Counted from the first letter of the stretch, positions 17,294-27,452 are shown. The stretch: 64,000 bases of DNA from Bradyrhizobium sp. CIAT3101 (GCF_029714945.1 NZ_CP121634.1:7089001-7153000); one strand, 5' to 3'. A program made the numbers and translations. The notes: generated by a model not told the origin, from the sequence alone.

Positions 17294-18381
17294 TAGCGCC
17301 CCACCTGCCCGCGGTCCCGCAAAAAGTGGTCGGCCAGCACGCAGGCCATCATGGCCTCGCCGACGGGGACGGCGCGAATGCCGACGCAGGGGTCGTGGCG
17401 CCCCTTGGTGAAGATCTCGGTGTCCGCACCCTTGCGATCGACGGTGAGGCGCGGCTGCAGAATCGACGAAGTCGGCTTCACCGCGAAACGCACCACGATC
17501 GGCTGTCCCGTGGAGATGCCGCCGAGGACGCCGCCGGCGTGGTTGGACAGGAAGCGCGTGCCGTCATTGCCGGTCCGCATCTCGTCGGCGTTCTCTTCGC
17601 CGGTCAATTCGGCGGCGCCAAAGCCGGCACCGATCTCCACGCCCTTCACCGCGTTGATGGTCATCATCGCGCCGGCCAGATCGGAATCGAGCTTGGCATA
17701 GATCGGCGCGCCCAGGCCTGCGGGCACGCCCTCGGCGACGATTTCGAGCACGGCACCAATCGAGGAGCCGCTCTTGCGGATACCGTCGAGATAGGTCTCG
17801 AAGAACGCGGCCTTGTCCTTGTCGGGACAGAAGAACGGATTTTTGGCGATCTCGTCCCAGTCCCACTTCTCGCGGTCGATCTTGTGCGGGCCGATCTGCA
17901 CCAGCGCGCCGCGCACCTTGACGTCGGGCAGCACCTTGCGCGCGATCGCACCGGCGGCGACGCGCATCGCGGTCTCGCGCGCCGAGGAGCGGCCACCGCC
18001 GCGATAGTCGCGCAGGCCGTACTTCGCCTCATAGGTGAAGTCGGCGTGACCGGGACGAAACTTGTCCTTGATCTCCGAATAGTCCTTCGAGCGCTGGTCG
18101 GTATTCTCGATCAGGAGCCCGATCGGGGTGCCCGTCGTCACCTGCACCCCGGTCTCCGGATGCGCCATCACGCCGGACAGGATCTTGACCTGGTCCGGCT
18201 CCTGGCGCTGGGTGGTGAAGCGCGACTGGCCCGGCTTGCGGCGATCGAGGTCCTGCTGGATGTCGGCCTCTATGAGCGGGATCATCGGCGGGCAGCCGTC
18301 GACCACGCAGCCAATCGCCACCCCGTGGCTCTCGCCAAAGGTGGTGACGCGGAACATGTGGCCGAAGGTGTTGAAGGACAT
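17293..18381 (-). CDS. aroC: Chorismate synthase
   Basis: The 362-residue protein begins [20 protein letters not shown]; the GESHG signature, the second signature [20 protein letters not shown] (about 117-136) and the third, [20 protein letters not shown] (about 280-299), are all intact. It converts 5-enolpyruvylshikimate-3-phosphate to chorismate using reduced FMN, the last common step of aromatic amino acid synthesis. It is the last gene of a minus-strand group with the phosphatase gene and fabI. Confidence 0.97.
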   Translation of the reverse strand: MSFNTFGHMFRVTTFGESHGVAIGCVVDGCPPMIPLIEADIQQDLDRRKPGQSRFTTQRQEPDQVKILSGVMAHPETGVQVTTGTPIGLLIENTDQRSKDYSEIKDKFRPGHADFTYEAKYGLRDYRGGGRSSARETAMRVAAGAIARKVLPDVKVRGALVQIGPHKIDREKWDWDEIAKNPFFCPDKDKAAFFETYLDGIRKSGSSIGAVLEIVAEGVPAGLGAPIYAKLDSDLAGAMMTINAVKGVEIGAGFGAAELTGEENADEMRTGNDGTRFLSNHAGGVLGGISTGQPIVVRFAVKPTSSILQPRLTVDRKGADTEIFTKGRHDPCVGIRAVPVGEAMMACVLADHFLRDRGQVGR

Positions 18382-18469
18382 TGCTGCTCGCTGGCTCGGT
18401 TCCGGCGTGTGGTAACGCGCGGGGCGCCGGGGGTCAAACCCGGCTGGAGCCCCGGAAGGTCCTCAAGAC

Positions 18470-19069
18470 CTAACTATGCTTGTCCAGCCGGCCGTCGCGG
18501 AACACGTAGACGGTGCCCTGCTCGATATAAAGCTCCGCGGCGCTGGCCGGCGTCTCCAGGCCGAGCGAAACCATCAGGGCCCGGCAGGTGCCGCCATGGG
18601 CGACCGCGACGGTGTCGGTCCGAAGCTCGTCGTACCAGGCACGCACGCGGACCTGCACGTCGGCGTAGGTCTCCGCACCCGCAGGCCCCACCGTCCATTT
18701 GTCGGCGAGGCGCCTGGCGTAGATGTCGGGATCTTTCGCCTCGCTTTCGGCCAGCGTCAGACCTTCCCAGGCGCCATAGCCGATCTCGCGCAGGCGATCG
18801 TCCAGCGCATAATCCGCGACCGGCAGTTCGAGCTTGCCGCGTGCAAGTTCCATGGTCTGGCGGGCGCGGCCGAGCGGGCTCGACACGTAGGGCAGCGCCG
18901 TCTTGTCCTTGCAATCGCGCTTGAGGAGATCGGCCAGGATCAGGCCCGCCTGCACCGCCTGACCGCGGCCCCGCGCGTTCAGCGGAATGTCCCTGGTGCC
19001 CTGGAGCCTGCCGAGCGCATTCCACTCGGTCTCGCCGTGGCGAAGATAATAGATCGTGGGCACGGGCAT
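18470..19069 (-). CDS. Histidine phosphatase (phosphoglycerate mutase-like) family protein
   Basis: The 199-residue protein has the catalytic RHG near its N-terminus (YYLRHGETEWNALGRLQG, His11 as nucleophile) and the second His in VAVAHGGTCRALMV near 157, with SSPLGRARQTMEL supplying the Arg. It is probably a phosphatase rather than a glycolytic mutase, substrate unknown. It begins 12 bases after the fabI stop, so the two are likely one transcript. Confidence 0.9.
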   Translation of the reverse strand: MPVPTIYYLRHGETEWNALGRLQGTRDIPLNARGRGQAVQAGLILADLLKRDCKDKTALPYVSSPLGRARQTMELARGKLELPVADYALDDRLREIGYGAWEGLTLAESEAKDPDIYARRLADKWTVGPAGAETYADVQVRVRAWYDELRTDTVAVAHGGTCRALMVSLGLETPASAAELYIEQGTVYVFRDGRLDKHS

Positions 19070-19081
19070 TCCGGGTGAAGG

Positions 19082-19903
19082 TTAGTCCTTGCCGCCGATC
19101 GACACATCCGGCGCGTCGGGGCGCTTCATACCGAGCACGTGGTAGCCGGCGTCGACGTGATGCACTTCGCCGGTGACCCCGCGCGACAGGTCGGACAGGA
19201 AATACAGCGAACTGTCGCCGACCTCCTCGATCGTCACGTTGCGGCGCAGCGGCGCGTTGACCTCATTGTATTTCAGCAGCAGGCGTGAATCGGCGATGCC
19301 GGCAAATGCCAGCGTCTTGATCGGTCCCGCGGAAATCGCGTTGACGCGGATCGCCTTCTCGCCGAGATCGGCGGCCAGATAGCGCACGCTCGCCTCCAGC
19401 GCCGCCTTGGCGACGCCCATGACGTTGTAGTTCGGCATCCACTTCTCGGAGCCGTAATAGCTCAGCGTGATGATCGAACCACCGTCGGTCATCAGCTTCT
19501 CGGCGCGCTGCGCGACCGCAGTCAGCGAGTAGCAGGAGATCAGCATCGACTTGGAGAAGTTGTCGGCGGTGGTGTCGACGTAGCGGCCCTCGAGCTCATC
19601 CTTGTCCGCAAACGCGATCGCGTGCACGACGAAATCGATCTTGCCCCACTTCTCCTTCAGCGCGTCGAACACGGCATCGATGGTCGCGGCATCCGTGACA
19701 TCGCAATGGCCGAGCATGAGCGCGCCGAGCTCGGCGGCAAGCGGCTCGACCCGCTTCTTCAGCGCATCGCCCTGGTAGGTGAGCGCGATCTCGGCACCGG
19801 CCGCCTGGCATGCCTTGGCGATGCCCCAGGCGATCGAGCGGTTGTTGGCGACGCCGAGGATCACCCCGCGCTTGCCCTGCATCAGACCTGAATTCTGCGC
19901 CAT
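19082..19903 (-). CDS. fabI: Enoyl-[acyl-carrier-protein] reductase (NADH), FabI type
   Basis: The 273-residue protein has the FabI NAD-binding start RGVILGVANNRSIAWGIAKA rather than the classical GxxxGxG of other SDRs, and the catalytic Y-x6-K as YNVMGVAK near residue 158, preceded by SYYGSEKWMPN. It performs the last reduction in each fatty acid elongation cycle. It is the first gene of the fabI-phosphatase-aroC group and is divergent from the ECF sigma gene 171 bases away. Confidence 0.95.
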   Translation of the reverse strand: MAQNSGLMQGKRGVILGVANNRSIAWGIAKACQAAGAEIALTYQGDALKKRVEPLAAELGALMLGHCDVTDAATIDAVFDALKEKWGKIDFVVHAIAFADKDELEGRYVDTTADNFSKSMLISCYSLTAVAQRAEKLMTDGGSIITLSYYGSEKWMPNYNVMGVAKAALEASVRYLAADLGEKAIRVNAISAGPIKTLAFAGIADSRLLLKYNEVNAPLRRNVTIEEVGDSSLYFLSDLSRGVTGEVHHVDAGYHVLGMKRPDAPDVSIGGKD

Positions 19904-20074
19904 TTGCTAACGTCCTGTAGCTCTCGTTAAGGTCTGGAGGTACACCAGCCCTCCCCTGCGGTACAGTCCTAATACGCGGCGTTAACGCTGTTTCCAGCGC
20001 CGGAATAGCCGTTCCGTTCGGGTGTTATGATCGCTATAGGCGCGTGCGCCGAACGGCAGGACACCAAATACGGC

Positions 20075-20563
20075 ATGAGTGCGTTTCGCCAGAGTGTAGA
20101 AGCCATGATCCCGGCGTTGCGCCGCTATGCCCGCGCGCTGACGCGCGACGCGGATGCGGCCGACGATCTGGTGCAGGACACGCTGGTGCGTGCGTTGCGC
20201 TCGGAGCGATTGTTTCTCGGAGGCGACGTCAGGAGCTGGCTCTACACGATCCTGACCAACCTCAACAAGAACCGGCGGCGGTCGCTGGCACGGCGGCCGC
20301 AATTCATGCAGCTGACGGAGAATAATCCGGATGCCAGCGGGACGGAGGCCGAAGGACGCGACATCGAAAGGGCACTCTCGACGCTGGTCGAGGAGCAACG
20401 CTCGGTGCTGCTGCTGGTGATGCTGGAAGGCATGAGCTACCGCGAGGTTGCCGATATCCAGGGCGTGCCGATCGGCACCGTCATGTCCCGCCTGGCGCGC
20501 GCCCGTGCCCACGTTAAAGCGTCGCTGGAGGGTGAGCGCCCGGCGCTCAGGCGGGTGAAATGA
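20075..20563 (+). CDS. ECF-type RNA polymerase sigma factor
   Basis: The ATG beginning MSAFRQSVEAMIPAL gives 162 residues. Region 2 (ALTRDADAADDLVQDTLVRAL, then WLYTILTNLNKNRRR) and region 4 (ALSTLVEEQRSVLLLVMLEGMSYREVADIQGVPIGTVMSRLARARAHVK) are complete, with no extra domains. An anti-sigma candidate follows 106 bases downstream. It lacks the features of EcfG itself; the match in length and partner resembles the ECF26 group, but I am not sure of the group. Confidence 0.92.
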   Translation: MSAFRQSVEAMIPALRRYARALTRDADAADDLVQDTLVRALRSERLFLGGDVRSWLYTILTNLNKNRRRSLARRPQFMQLTENNPDASGTEAEGRDIERALSTLVEEQRSVLLLVMLEGMSYREVADIQGVPIGTVMSRLARARAHVKASLEGERPALRRVK

Positions 20564-20669
20564 TGGCAGGATTGATGCATCGCGCTTACCGCGTCCGCTG
20601 CACGGAGAGAGAAGCAGCGCAGTTGAACCGCGTTAGATATTTTGGGCCGCAGAGCCAGAGACGACCGAT

Positions 20670-21443
20670 ATGAACGACCGCAATATTCCAGTGACCGAAG
20701 ACGAATTGCACGCCTTTGTCGATGGCGAGCTGCCGACCGAGCGCCGCGCCGACATCGAGGCCTGGCTTGCCGCCCATCCCGACGATGCCGAGCGGGTGCA
20801 GTCCTGGCGCGCCATGGCCGAGATGCTGCATGCCCGCTACGACGGCGTCGCCCAGGAGCCGGTGCCGGCCCGGCTGGAGCTCGAACGGCTGGAGCGCCGT
20901 CCGCGGCAATGGCTCTATGGCGCGGTTGCGGCCGCGCTGGTCGCTTTCGTCGCCGGCGGCACGGCCGGCTGGGTGGCGCATGGCGCCGCCAACGCGCCCT
21001 CGACCTTCCAGAGCTTTACGGCGGATGCGCTCGATGCCCATCGCCTCTATGTCGTCGAGGTCCGCCATCCGGTCGAGGTCGGCGGCAACGAGCGCGACCA
21101 CCTCCAGGCCTGGCTGACCCGGCGCTGCGGCTGGACCGTGTTCGCCCCCAATCTGGAGGCGAGTGGACTGAAACTGGTCGGCGGCCGGCTGCTGCCGGGG
21201 CCGAACGGGCCGGCGTCCTTCCTGATGTATGAGGGCGCCTCGGGCGAGCGCTACACGATCTACACCGCCAAGACCGAGACCGGCGCGACGCAGATGCGAT
21301 ACGCCAGGACGGACAAGGACGGAGCGCTGTTCTGGGCCGAGCGCGGCGTCGGCTACGTCGTCAGCGGCGGCGGCGCCGACCGCGACCGGCTGACCAAGGT
21401 TGCGCAGGCGGTGTACGACCAAGCAGAGAAAAACGGCGGCTGA
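20670..21443 (+). CDS. Membrane-anchored anti-sigma factor
   Basis: The 257-residue protein starts MNDRNIPVTEDELHAFVDGELPTERR, the sigma-binding helical domain common to this anti-sigma family but without the HxxxCxxC zinc motif. One membrane helix (YGAVAAALVAFVAGGTAGWVA, about 92-112) separates it from a periplasmic part (113-257) that would receive the stress signal. Position after the sigma gene suggests it is the cognate inhibitor. Confidence 0.88.
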   Translation: MNDRNIPVTEDELHAFVDGELPTERRADIEAWLAAHPDDAERVQSWRAMAEMLHARYDGVAQEPVPARLELERLERRPRQWLYGAVAAALVAFVAGGTAGWVAHGAANAPSTFQSFTADALDAHRLYVVEVRHPVEVGGNERDHLQAWLTRRCGWTVFAPNLEASGLKLVGGRLLPGPNGPASFLMYEGASGERYTIYTAKTETGATQMRYARTDKDGALFWAERGVGYVVSGGGADRDRLTKVAQAVYDQAEKNGG

Positions 21444-21761
21444 ACAACCGCACGAACGCGGTGCCTCGATTCCGTCATTGAAAATTTGGAATCAAGACAT
21501 GTGTGCGTCTCATTATCGCACCGGGTGTTCACGCGATTATGAGCAGCGTTCGATCCGCCGATCGACGCGGGCGGCCTCGATTGGGGTTTTTGGTACCGCG
21601 CTGGTCCCCCTCTCGAGGCCGCACCTTTTTATCGGCTGCCCCGCCGGACAGCCGACACGTCGAGCGTCGAAGCGCTACCACGCTTCGCGTGTATGACGAG
21701 CATCATCCGTTCGGAGATGCGCCAGGCCTGTAAGGAGAACCCCCTTCAGTTCTGCACCACC
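21444..21761. other. Gene-free stretch between anti-sigma gene and dnaJ-like gene
   Basis: 318 bases with no convincing gene. A short open frame (21503-21733) has Arg/Pro-rich composition unlike nearby proteins, and no ribosome site. A weak inverted repeat (GATTCC...GGAATC, 21468-21493) is the only visible structure. Confidence 0.5.
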
Positions 21762-22727
21762 CTAACCAAGCCCGCTACGTGGATTGTAGGGGTGTTGGTC
21801 CCGCCACTTCTCCATCAATGCTTCAAGCTCGGCGTCGTTCCCGTCCGGTAGCATAATCCTGATCGTAACGAAGAGATCCCCGGTCCCGCCGGATTTCGGC
21901 AAGCCCTTACCTTTGAGGCGGAAGGTCCGGCCGCTGGAGGTGTTTTTCGGAACCGACAATTCCACCGCATTGCCGAGCGTGGGCACGCGGACCTTGCCAC
22001 CGAGCACAGCCTCGTAGAGCGTGACCGGCAGGTCGATCCGCAAGTCGGCACCCTCGATCTTGAAGAACGGGTGCGGCGCGATGCCGATGGTGATCAGGAG
22101 ATCGCCGGGCGGATGTCCTTGCGCGGTCTCGCCCTGGCCGCGCAGCCGGATCTGCTGGCCCTCGACGACTCCCGCCGGAATCTTGACGTTGAGTTCCTTG
22201 CCGTTCGGCAGCCGGACGCGCTTCTCGCCGCCCTTGACCGATTCTTCCAGCGAGACGGACATCGCGACGTTGACGTCGAGATCGATCCCGACCCCGCCGG
22301 TGTCGAATTCGAACTGGGCACCGCCACCGGCCCCGGGGCGCGCGCCGCGCATCCCGCCGCCGAACATGCTGTTGAGGATATCCTCGAACGCGCCCGCGCC
22401 CTGGCCGGGGCCTGCCCCGCCGCCACGGAAATTGTAGCTCTCGAATCCGCCGGGACCCGCGCGACCGCGTGGGCCGCCGCCGCCCGGAAAGCCCTGGAAG
22501 CGCGGCTTGCCCTCGGCATCGATCTCGCCGCGGTCGAACTGCTTGCGCTTGTCCTCGTCGCCGATGATCTCGTTGGCCGAATTGATCTCGGAGAAGCGCT
22601 CGGCGGCCTTGGGATCATCCTTGTTGCTGTCGGGATGATGCTTCTTGGCCAGCTTGCGATAGGCGCTCTTGATCGCGGCAGCGTTGGCGCTCCGCGGCAC
22701 CCCCAAGACCTCATAGGGGTCGCGCAT
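21762..22727 (-). CDS. DnaJ C-terminal domain protein (CbpA-type Hsp40)
   Basis: The 321-residue protein has an N-terminal J domain (3-66) with the HPD motif at 31-33 ([10 protein letters not shown]), then a Gly/Phe-rich linker (about 78-135, [13 protein letters not shown]) and two C-terminal substrate-binding beta domains (about 145-310, with [19 protein letters not shown]). The CxxCxGxG zinc repeats of canonical DnaJ are absent, so it is a type B (CbpA) co-chaperone stimulating DnaK. Its upstream region is shared with none of its neighbours. Confidence 0.93.
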   Translation of the reverse strand: MRDPYEVLGVPRSANAAAIKSAYRKLAKKHHPDSNKDDPKAAERFSEINSANEIIGDEDKRKQFDRGEIDAEGKPRFQGFPGGGGPRGRAGPGGFESYNFRGGGAGPGQGAGAFEDILNSMFGGGMRGARPGAGGGAQFEFDTGGVGIDLDVNVAMSVSLEESVKGGEKRVRLPNGKELNVKIPAGVVEGQQIRLRGQGETAQGHPPGDLLITIGIAPHPFFKIEGADLRIDLPVTLYEAVLGGKVRVPTLGNAVELSVPKNTSSGRTFRLKGKGLPKSGGTGDLFVTIRIMLPDGNDAELEALMEKWRDQHPYNPRSGLG

Positions 22728-22847
22728 CCGTCACGTCTCCTCTCGGGAAATCGAAATGTTCAAAGGGCTCCCCGCCCCAACTGAGCCTTATGTGGGGGGT
22801 GAGTGGTATTTTTGCAACTAGTCGAGTGAAGCGACCCGCTCCGATTC

Positions 22848-22888
22848 GAGCAGGATCTTATCGGAAAACCGGTTCCCGGATCATGCTC
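22848..22888. repeat. Dispersed palindromic intergenic element, short form (41 bp)
   Basis: Bounded by GAGCAGGATC and GATCATGCTC, with TTATCGGAAAACCGG inside. It matches the outer parts of the 70-bp copies at 17224 and 40509 but lacks their GCTAACGCGG centre. It ends just beyond the 3' end of the next minus-strand gene, overlapping its stop by 2 bases. Confidence 0.75.
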
Positions 22889-23315
22889 AGCTCCGCCACG
22901 GCTTTAGCGTATGAATCTCCCAACGGCCACGGCTGCTTTGGCAGCCGGCGCCCTGGAGCCAGCTTTCGGTCGTCCCGTTGACGTAGCTCGCGAGGAAATC
23001 ACGGCACTTGCGGCCATCCTCGGCGGCGTAGGATTGCGCGATCGGCGTCACCGAGCCGCGCGCGCCGGTTTCCGGATTCTCCCAGTGCTGGCTGGCATCC
23101 TTGTCGCCCTTGCTCAGCACGTCGGAGGCGGCGTTGCGGGCGAAGGCGAGATCGGTCTCGGTCGGCGGGGCGTCCTTCGCCGGCCGCGCGATCGAACCGG
23201 TGAGATCGTTGTCGTCGGCCTTGGCATAGGCATTGGTGTCGGTGCGGGACAGACTGCAGCCGCCGGCGCCGAGCCCGATCAAAATCATCGTCATCGCAAG
23301 GCTGGAGGGCCGCAT
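22887..23315 (-). CDS. RT0821/Lpp0805-type surface lipoprotein-like protein
   Basis: The 142-residue product starts [31 protein letters not shown] signal sequence ends at a Cys that may be lipidated, though the lipobox (GAGGC) is not canonical. The C-terminal part ([43 protein letters not shown]) matches the RT0821/Lpp0805 family of small alphaproteobacterial envelope proteins. A longer frame upstream would overlap divergent pdxH sequence and is not used. Function unknown. Confidence 0.75.
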   Translation of the reverse strand: MRPSSLAMTMILIGLGAGGCSLSRTDTNAYAKADDNDLTGSIARPAKDAPPTETDLAFARNAASDVLSKGDKDASQHWENPETGARGSVTPIAQSYAAEDGRKCRDFLASYVNGTTESWLQGAGCQSSRGRWEIHTLKPWRS

Positions 23316-23407
23316 CGCCGATAGGCCAACGCGTCCCCATGCCCTATATAGAGCAGGTGCAGACAACAGCGCGCTTTGGGCCGCGGGACGCAATTCGGAC
23401 TCCAGAC

Positions 23408-24049
23408 ATGACCGACACGACCTCGATGAAACACCAGACACCCTTAACATCCGGTGATTTCACCGCCGCCGACGAGCCATTTGCGCTGTTCGAGGCCTGG
23501 CTGAACGAGGCAATCAAGAGCGAGCCGAACGATCCGAACGCCATGGCGCTCGCAACCGTCGATCCCGACGGCCTGCCTGACGTGCGCATGGTGCTGATGA
23601 AGGGCTTCGATACCGAAGGTTTTGTTTTCTACAGTCACATCGCGAGCCAGAAAGGCCGCGAACTCGCCGCAAATCCTAAGGCAGCGTTACTTTTTCACTG
23701 GAAGTCGCTGCGCCGTCAGGTCCGCATCCGCGGCAACGTGACGCCGGTGACCGATGCCGAGGCCGACGCCTATTTCGCGACGCGACCGAAGCAGGCGCAG
23801 ATCGGCGCCTGGGCGAGCAAGCAGTCGCAAGAGCTCGAGAGCCGCTTCGCCTTCGAGCAGGCCATCGCAAAGGTCGCGGCCAAGCATGTCATCGGCAACG
23901 TGCCGCGGCCGCCCGGCTGGAGCGGCTGGCGCATCACGCCTTCGCGCATCGAGTTCTGGCACGACCGCCCATTCCGCCTGCACGACCGCATCGAATTTCG
24001 CCGTGACGCGGCCGGCCAGCCGTGGTCCAAGACGCGGATGTACCCCTAA
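23408..24049 (+). CDS. pdxH: Pyridoxamine 5'-phosphate oxidase
   Basis: Starting at the ATG for [18 protein letters not shown], the product has 213 residues, the usual length. FMN-binding and substrate motifs are intact: [48 protein letters not shown] and the C-terminal signature [24 protein letters not shown]. It oxidises pyridoxamine/pyridoxine phosphate to pyridoxal phosphate. Upstream in-frame residues only reflect the divergent lipoprotein gene's leader. Confidence 0.95.
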   Translation: MTDTTSMKHQTPLTSGDFTAADEPFALFEAWLNEAIKSEPNDPNAMALATVDPDGLPDVRMVLMKGFDTEGFVFYSHIASQKGRELAANPKAALLFHWKSLRRQVRIRGNVTPVTDAEADAYFATRPKQAQIGAWASKQSQELESRFAFEQAIAKVAAKHVIGNVPRPPGWSGWRITPSRIEFWHDRPFRLHDRIEFRRDAAGQPWSKTRMYP

Positions 24050-24069
24050 GCTTTAGGCCGACCTGAAAG

Positions 24070-24828
24070 ATGTCCATGCCGCATTCGTCCAATGCGCCGC
24101 GCCGCACGCTGCTCCTGACCGGAGCAAGCCGCGGTATCGGCCACGCCACCGTGATCCGCTTCTCGTCGGCGGGATGGCGCGTCATCACCTGCTCGCGGCA
24201 TCCCTTCCCGGAGGATTGTCCGTGGGACGCAGGCCCCGAGGATCACATCCAGGTCGACCTCGGCGATCCCCAGGACACCGCGCGCGCGATCTCCGAAATC
24301 CGCAATCGCCTCGAAGGCGGCATGCTGCACGCGCTGGTCAACAACGCCGCAATCTCGCCGAAAGGTCCCGGCGGCGCCCGGCTCGGCTCGGTCGACACCG
24401 AGCTCGACACCTGGACGCACGTCTTCCACGTCAACTTCTTCGCCCCGATCATGATCGCGCGCGGCTTGATCGAGGAACTGAAGGCGGCCAAGGGCTCGGT
24501 CGTGAACGTCACCTCGATCGCGGGCTCGCGCGTGCATCCCTTCGCGGGTGCGGCCTACGCCACCTCGAAAGCGGCGCTTGCCGCGCTGACGCGCGAGATG
24601 GCGTCCGACTTCGGCCGCGTCGGCGTGCGCGTCAACGCGATCGCACCGGGCGAGATCGACACCTCGATCCTGTCGCCGGGCACCGAGAAGATCGTCGATC
24701 AACAGATTCCGATGCACCGCCTCGGCACGCCTGACGAGGTCGCCAAGATCATCTACGTGCTGTGCACGGACACCAGTTCTTACGTCAACGGCGCCGAGAT
24801 CCACATCAACGGCGGCCAGCACGTCTAG
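24070..24828 (+). CDS. Short-chain dehydrogenase/reductase
   Basis: The 252-residue protein has the SDR cofactor motif TGASRGIGHATV (about 17-28), NNAAIS for the central strand, the catalytic Ser in VTSIAGSRVHPF and the YATSKAAL active site near 163. It lies 20 bases after pdxH on the same strand. NADPH preference is likely from the Arg after the first strand region; the substrate cannot be read. Confidence 0.9.
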   Translation: MSMPHSSNAPRRTLLLTGASRGIGHATVIRFSSAGWRVITCSRHPFPEDCPWDAGPEDHIQVDLGDPQDTARAISEIRNRLEGGMLHALVNNAAISPKGPGGARLGSVDTELDTWTHVFHVNFFAPIMIARGLIEELKAAKGSVVNVTSIAGSRVHPFAGAAYATSKAALAALTREMASDFGRVGVRVNAIAPGEIDTSILSPGTEKIVDQQIPMHRLGTPDEVAKIIYVLCTDTSSYVNGAEIHINGGQHV

Positions 24829-24852
24829 GCCAGGTGACGCGTCGGGTGATCG

Positions 24853-25623
24853 ATGGGCCGGTTTGCGAGCACGGCATCAACTTACGAGCATTTGCGGCCG
24901 CCCTACCCCGGCGAGTTCTTCCGCAGCGTGGCGCACAAGCTCGGCCTCTCCGAACGATGCGCCTTGATTGATCTGGGCACCGGCCCCGGGCTGCTCGCAC
25001 TCGGCTTTGCGCGCCATGTCGGCCGTATCGTCGGCGTCGACCCCGAACCCGCGATGCTCGAGGCTGCACGACAGGCGGCAGCGCGTGCAGGCCAAGCGCT
25101 CACGCTGATCGAAGGCAAAGCCGAGACACTTGGCCCCGACATCGGCACGTTCGACATCGTCACGATCGGCCGCGCGCTGCATTGGATGGATCGCGATGCG
25201 ACGCTCGCGCGGCTCGACAGACTGGTCGCAGACGACGGCGCGATCCTGATCTGCGCCTCATTCTCGGTCACCGACGGCCGCAATCCATGGCTTGATGGCT
25301 ACAACGAGATCCGCCGCCGCTGGTCACCCGCAAAGCTCTGGGACGAAGCCGGCAAGGGCACGCGGACCCATCGCGACCTTCCCGCATTCTTCCGCGGCAG
25401 CGCCTTTGCGCCCACCGAGCTCGTCACGGTCGAGACCAGCCACACGGTCAGCATGCAGGACCTGGCGCAACGCACCCTCACCTACTCGTCGTCCTCACCG
25501 GAAGCGTTGGGCGACAATGTCGAGGCGATGTTGCGGGATGCCGAGAGCCATCTGGCAGCGTTCAGCCGCGATGGCGCAATCGCCGAGACCATCGTCTCGA
25601 CGGCGCAGATCGTGAAGCGCTAG
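24853..25623 (+). CDS. Class I SAM-dependent methyltransferase (UbiE/Coq5-like)
   Basis: The 256-residue protein has SAM motif I LIDLGTGPGLLALGFA near residue 37, the acidic loop VGVDPEPAMLEAARQ and a post-I segment FDIVTIGRALHWMDRDATL. The HWMD motif occurs in small-molecule methyltransferases such as trans-aconitate and ubiquinone-type enzymes. It follows the SDR by 24 bases, suggesting a pdxH-SDR-methyltransferase transcript. Substrate unknown. Confidence 0.88.
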   Translation: MGRFASTASTYEHLRPPYPGEFFRSVAHKLGLSERCALIDLGTGPGLLALGFARHVGRIVGVDPEPAMLEAARQAAARAGQALTLIEGKAETLGPDIGTFDIVTIGRALHWMDRDATLARLDRLVADDGAILICASFSVTDGRNPWLDGYNEIRRRWSPAKLWDEAGKGTRTHRDLPAFFRGSAFAPTELVTVETSHTVSMQDLAQRTLTYSSSSPEALGDNVEAMLRDAESHLAAFSRDGAIAETIVSTAQIVKR

Positions 25624-25705
25624 TTCATCTACTGCGAAGGGCGGGAAGCAAGGCGATCCAGCAACGCCGCCGCAAGACTGGATCGCCCGCCCTTCCTTCC
25701 ACTCC

Positions 25706-25942
25706 TCAATCGACTCGAATCCGACGCGACCGTTCGCGCAGCCTCAACGTTGCAGCAGTTGGAGCGGCAGCTGCGTTGAATGCAGTCGAACAATCGTCAT
25801 CGTTCTCGCCATCGAGCAGGGGAGCACCACAGTGCCGGCACATGCGCGCCGACAACGACGGCGCCTTGCCGCTCGCCACGGCCTGACGATAGCTCGTCAG
25901 ATCGATGACGTTGCGGGGCGTCGTTATGTGTTTTTCAACCAT
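25706..25942 (-). CDS. Small hypothetical protein with a CxxC motif
   Basis: The 78-residue frame starts MVEKHITTPRNVIDLTSYRQ and has MCRHCGAPLL (35-44), which looks like half a zinc ribbon, then an acidic stretch and a basic C-terminus (RLRERSRRIRVD). The start follows AGGAAC. It may be a small regulatory or nucleic acid-binding protein, but nothing in the surroundings indicates a role. Confidence 0.55.
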   Translation of the reverse strand: MVEKHITTPRNVIDLTSYRQAVASGKAPSLSARMCRHCGAPLLDGENDDDCSTAFNAAAAPTAATLRLRERSRRIRVD

Positions 25943-26148
25943 GGCTGTTCCTCGCGGCTAACCCGCTGCTTATCGCAGACAAGTTTCGCGCAAACGTTCA
26001 GCCCACCGCTCAAATTTTACCGGAGGAATTGGGGCGCAGAACACGCATCACGGCGTCGCCGCAATGACGCTCTATTCTGCGACACCATCAGCCCTGTCTC
26101 TGCGACCGGCGTAAGGTCTCGGTCACTATTTTCAGAGCGCAGGCCGGC

Positions 26149-27126
26149 TCAAAGCCACTTCTTCCACTTGAAGATCCAGTACGGCACGATCGCCGCGATC
26201 ACCATCAGCACGAGCGCAAACGGATAGCCGTGCGTCCATTCGAGTTCCGGCATCGACTTGAAGTTCATGCCGTAGATCGATGCGATCAGCGTCGGCGGCA
26301 TCAGGACAACAGCCATGACCGAAAACAGCTTGATGATGTTGTTCTGCTCGAGATTGACGACGCCGAGCATGGCATCGAGCACGAAGGTGATCTTGCTGGA
26401 GAGATAGGAGGCGTGGTCGGTCAGCGAGGCGACGTCGCGCTGCATGGTCTTGAGCTGCTCGCGCATGTCCTTCGACCATTTCACGCCCTCCACCACCGCC
26501 GAGAGGAAGGTGACGACGCGGCCGATCGACACCAGGCTCTCGCGAACCTTGGAGGTCAGATCACCCTTGCGTCCGATCGAGATCAGGATCTGCGAATATT
26601 GCTTGGCGTGGCCGTGGCGCTCGCTCTCGGGCTCGAAGATGTCGTGGCTGACCTGGTCGATCTCCATGCCGCAGCGTTCCAGAATGTCGGCGCAGCGGTC
26701 GATCACGGCGTCCAGCAGTTCCATCAGCACCATTTCGCCGGTGATCGCGGGGGCGCAGGTGCGGGCCAGCTTGGCCTCGACCAGGGCGAACGGCTTGGGC
26801 TGGTCGTAGCGCACCGTGACCAGGCGATGGTCGCCGAGGATGAAGGTCACCGCCGTGGTCCGGGGCATGTCGGTGTCGGAATGGCACATCAGGGTCGCGG
26901 TCATGTAGCGCGCGCTGTTCTCGATGTAGAGGCGGCTGGAGATCTCGATCTCCTGCATGTCCTCCCGGGTCGGGATCGCGATCCCCAGCAGCCGTTCCAC
27001 GGCCTTGTCCTCGGCCGCGGTCGGGTTGACCAGGTCGACCCACACCGCGTGCTCCGGCACGGCCGCGAGATCGTCGACAACGGCCTTCTTCAGGGTGGAG
27101 TCGGTGGGAACGAACACAGAAAACAT
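26149..27126 (-). CDS. corA: CorA-type magnesium/divalent cation transporter
   Basis: The ATG at 27126, with GGAG 6 bases upstream, gives 325 residues. The large soluble N-terminal domain ends in a long stalk helix. Two membrane helices at the C-terminus flank the signature IYGMNFKSMPELEW (GMN near 285) and end in the basic WIFKWKKWL. Members form pentameric Mg2+ channels. A 7-bp inverted repeat (27143-27167) lies in its leader but does not resemble a known Mg riboswitch. Confidence 0.93.
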   Translation of the reverse strand: MFSVFVPTDSTLKKAVVDDLAAVPEHAVWVDLVNPTAAEDKAVERLLGIAIPTREDMQEIEISSRLYIENSARYMTATLMCHSDTDMPRTTAVTFILGDHRLVTVRYDQPKPFALVEAKLARTCAPAITGEMVLMELLDAVIDRCADILERCGMEIDQVSHDIFEPESERHGHAKQYSQILISIGRKGDLTSKVRESLVSIGRVVTFLSAVVEGVKWSKDMREQLKTMQRDVASLTDHASYLSSKITFVLDAMLGVVNLEQNNIIKLFSVMAVVLMPPTLIASIYGMNFKSMPELEWTHGYPFALVLMVIAAIVPYWIFKWKKWL

Positions 27127-27452
27127 GAACAACTCCGGGAGGGGGCCTGCGACAGAATGACAGGCCCTTAGCGCGATTCTGACAAGTTCATGATGACAAG
27201 CACATTAACGGAGCGTTTGCATTTGTGGCCCAACTGTGGCGCGAAATCGACAGTCCGGCTTTTCGCGTCCAAAAACAGGTCTGGGCGCGCAAAACTTGCG
27301 GCAAAAAAGCCACAGGTTGGGTCTTGCAGCGCGGGAAAAGTCCCTAAACGCTGGAATTGTGGCAGATTTCAACCATAATGAAATCCACGGAGTCGAAGGC
27401 CTTGGGCGCTAGCTCAGGACCTGCGCGGTATTTGTTTGATTGGAACCAAACC
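27127..27452. other. Intergenic region between divergent corA and L,D-transpeptidase genes
   Basis: 326 bases carrying both promoters. The only structure I see is the inverted repeat GGGCCTG...CAGGCCC (27143-27167) next to the corA start. The short open frames here lack ribosome sites and coding character. Confidence 0.5.

Noticed and set aside
21503..21733. A 76-codon open frame after the anti-sigma gene
   Set aside because: No ribosome site, Arg/Pro-rich product and no known pattern; kept as gene-free sequence.
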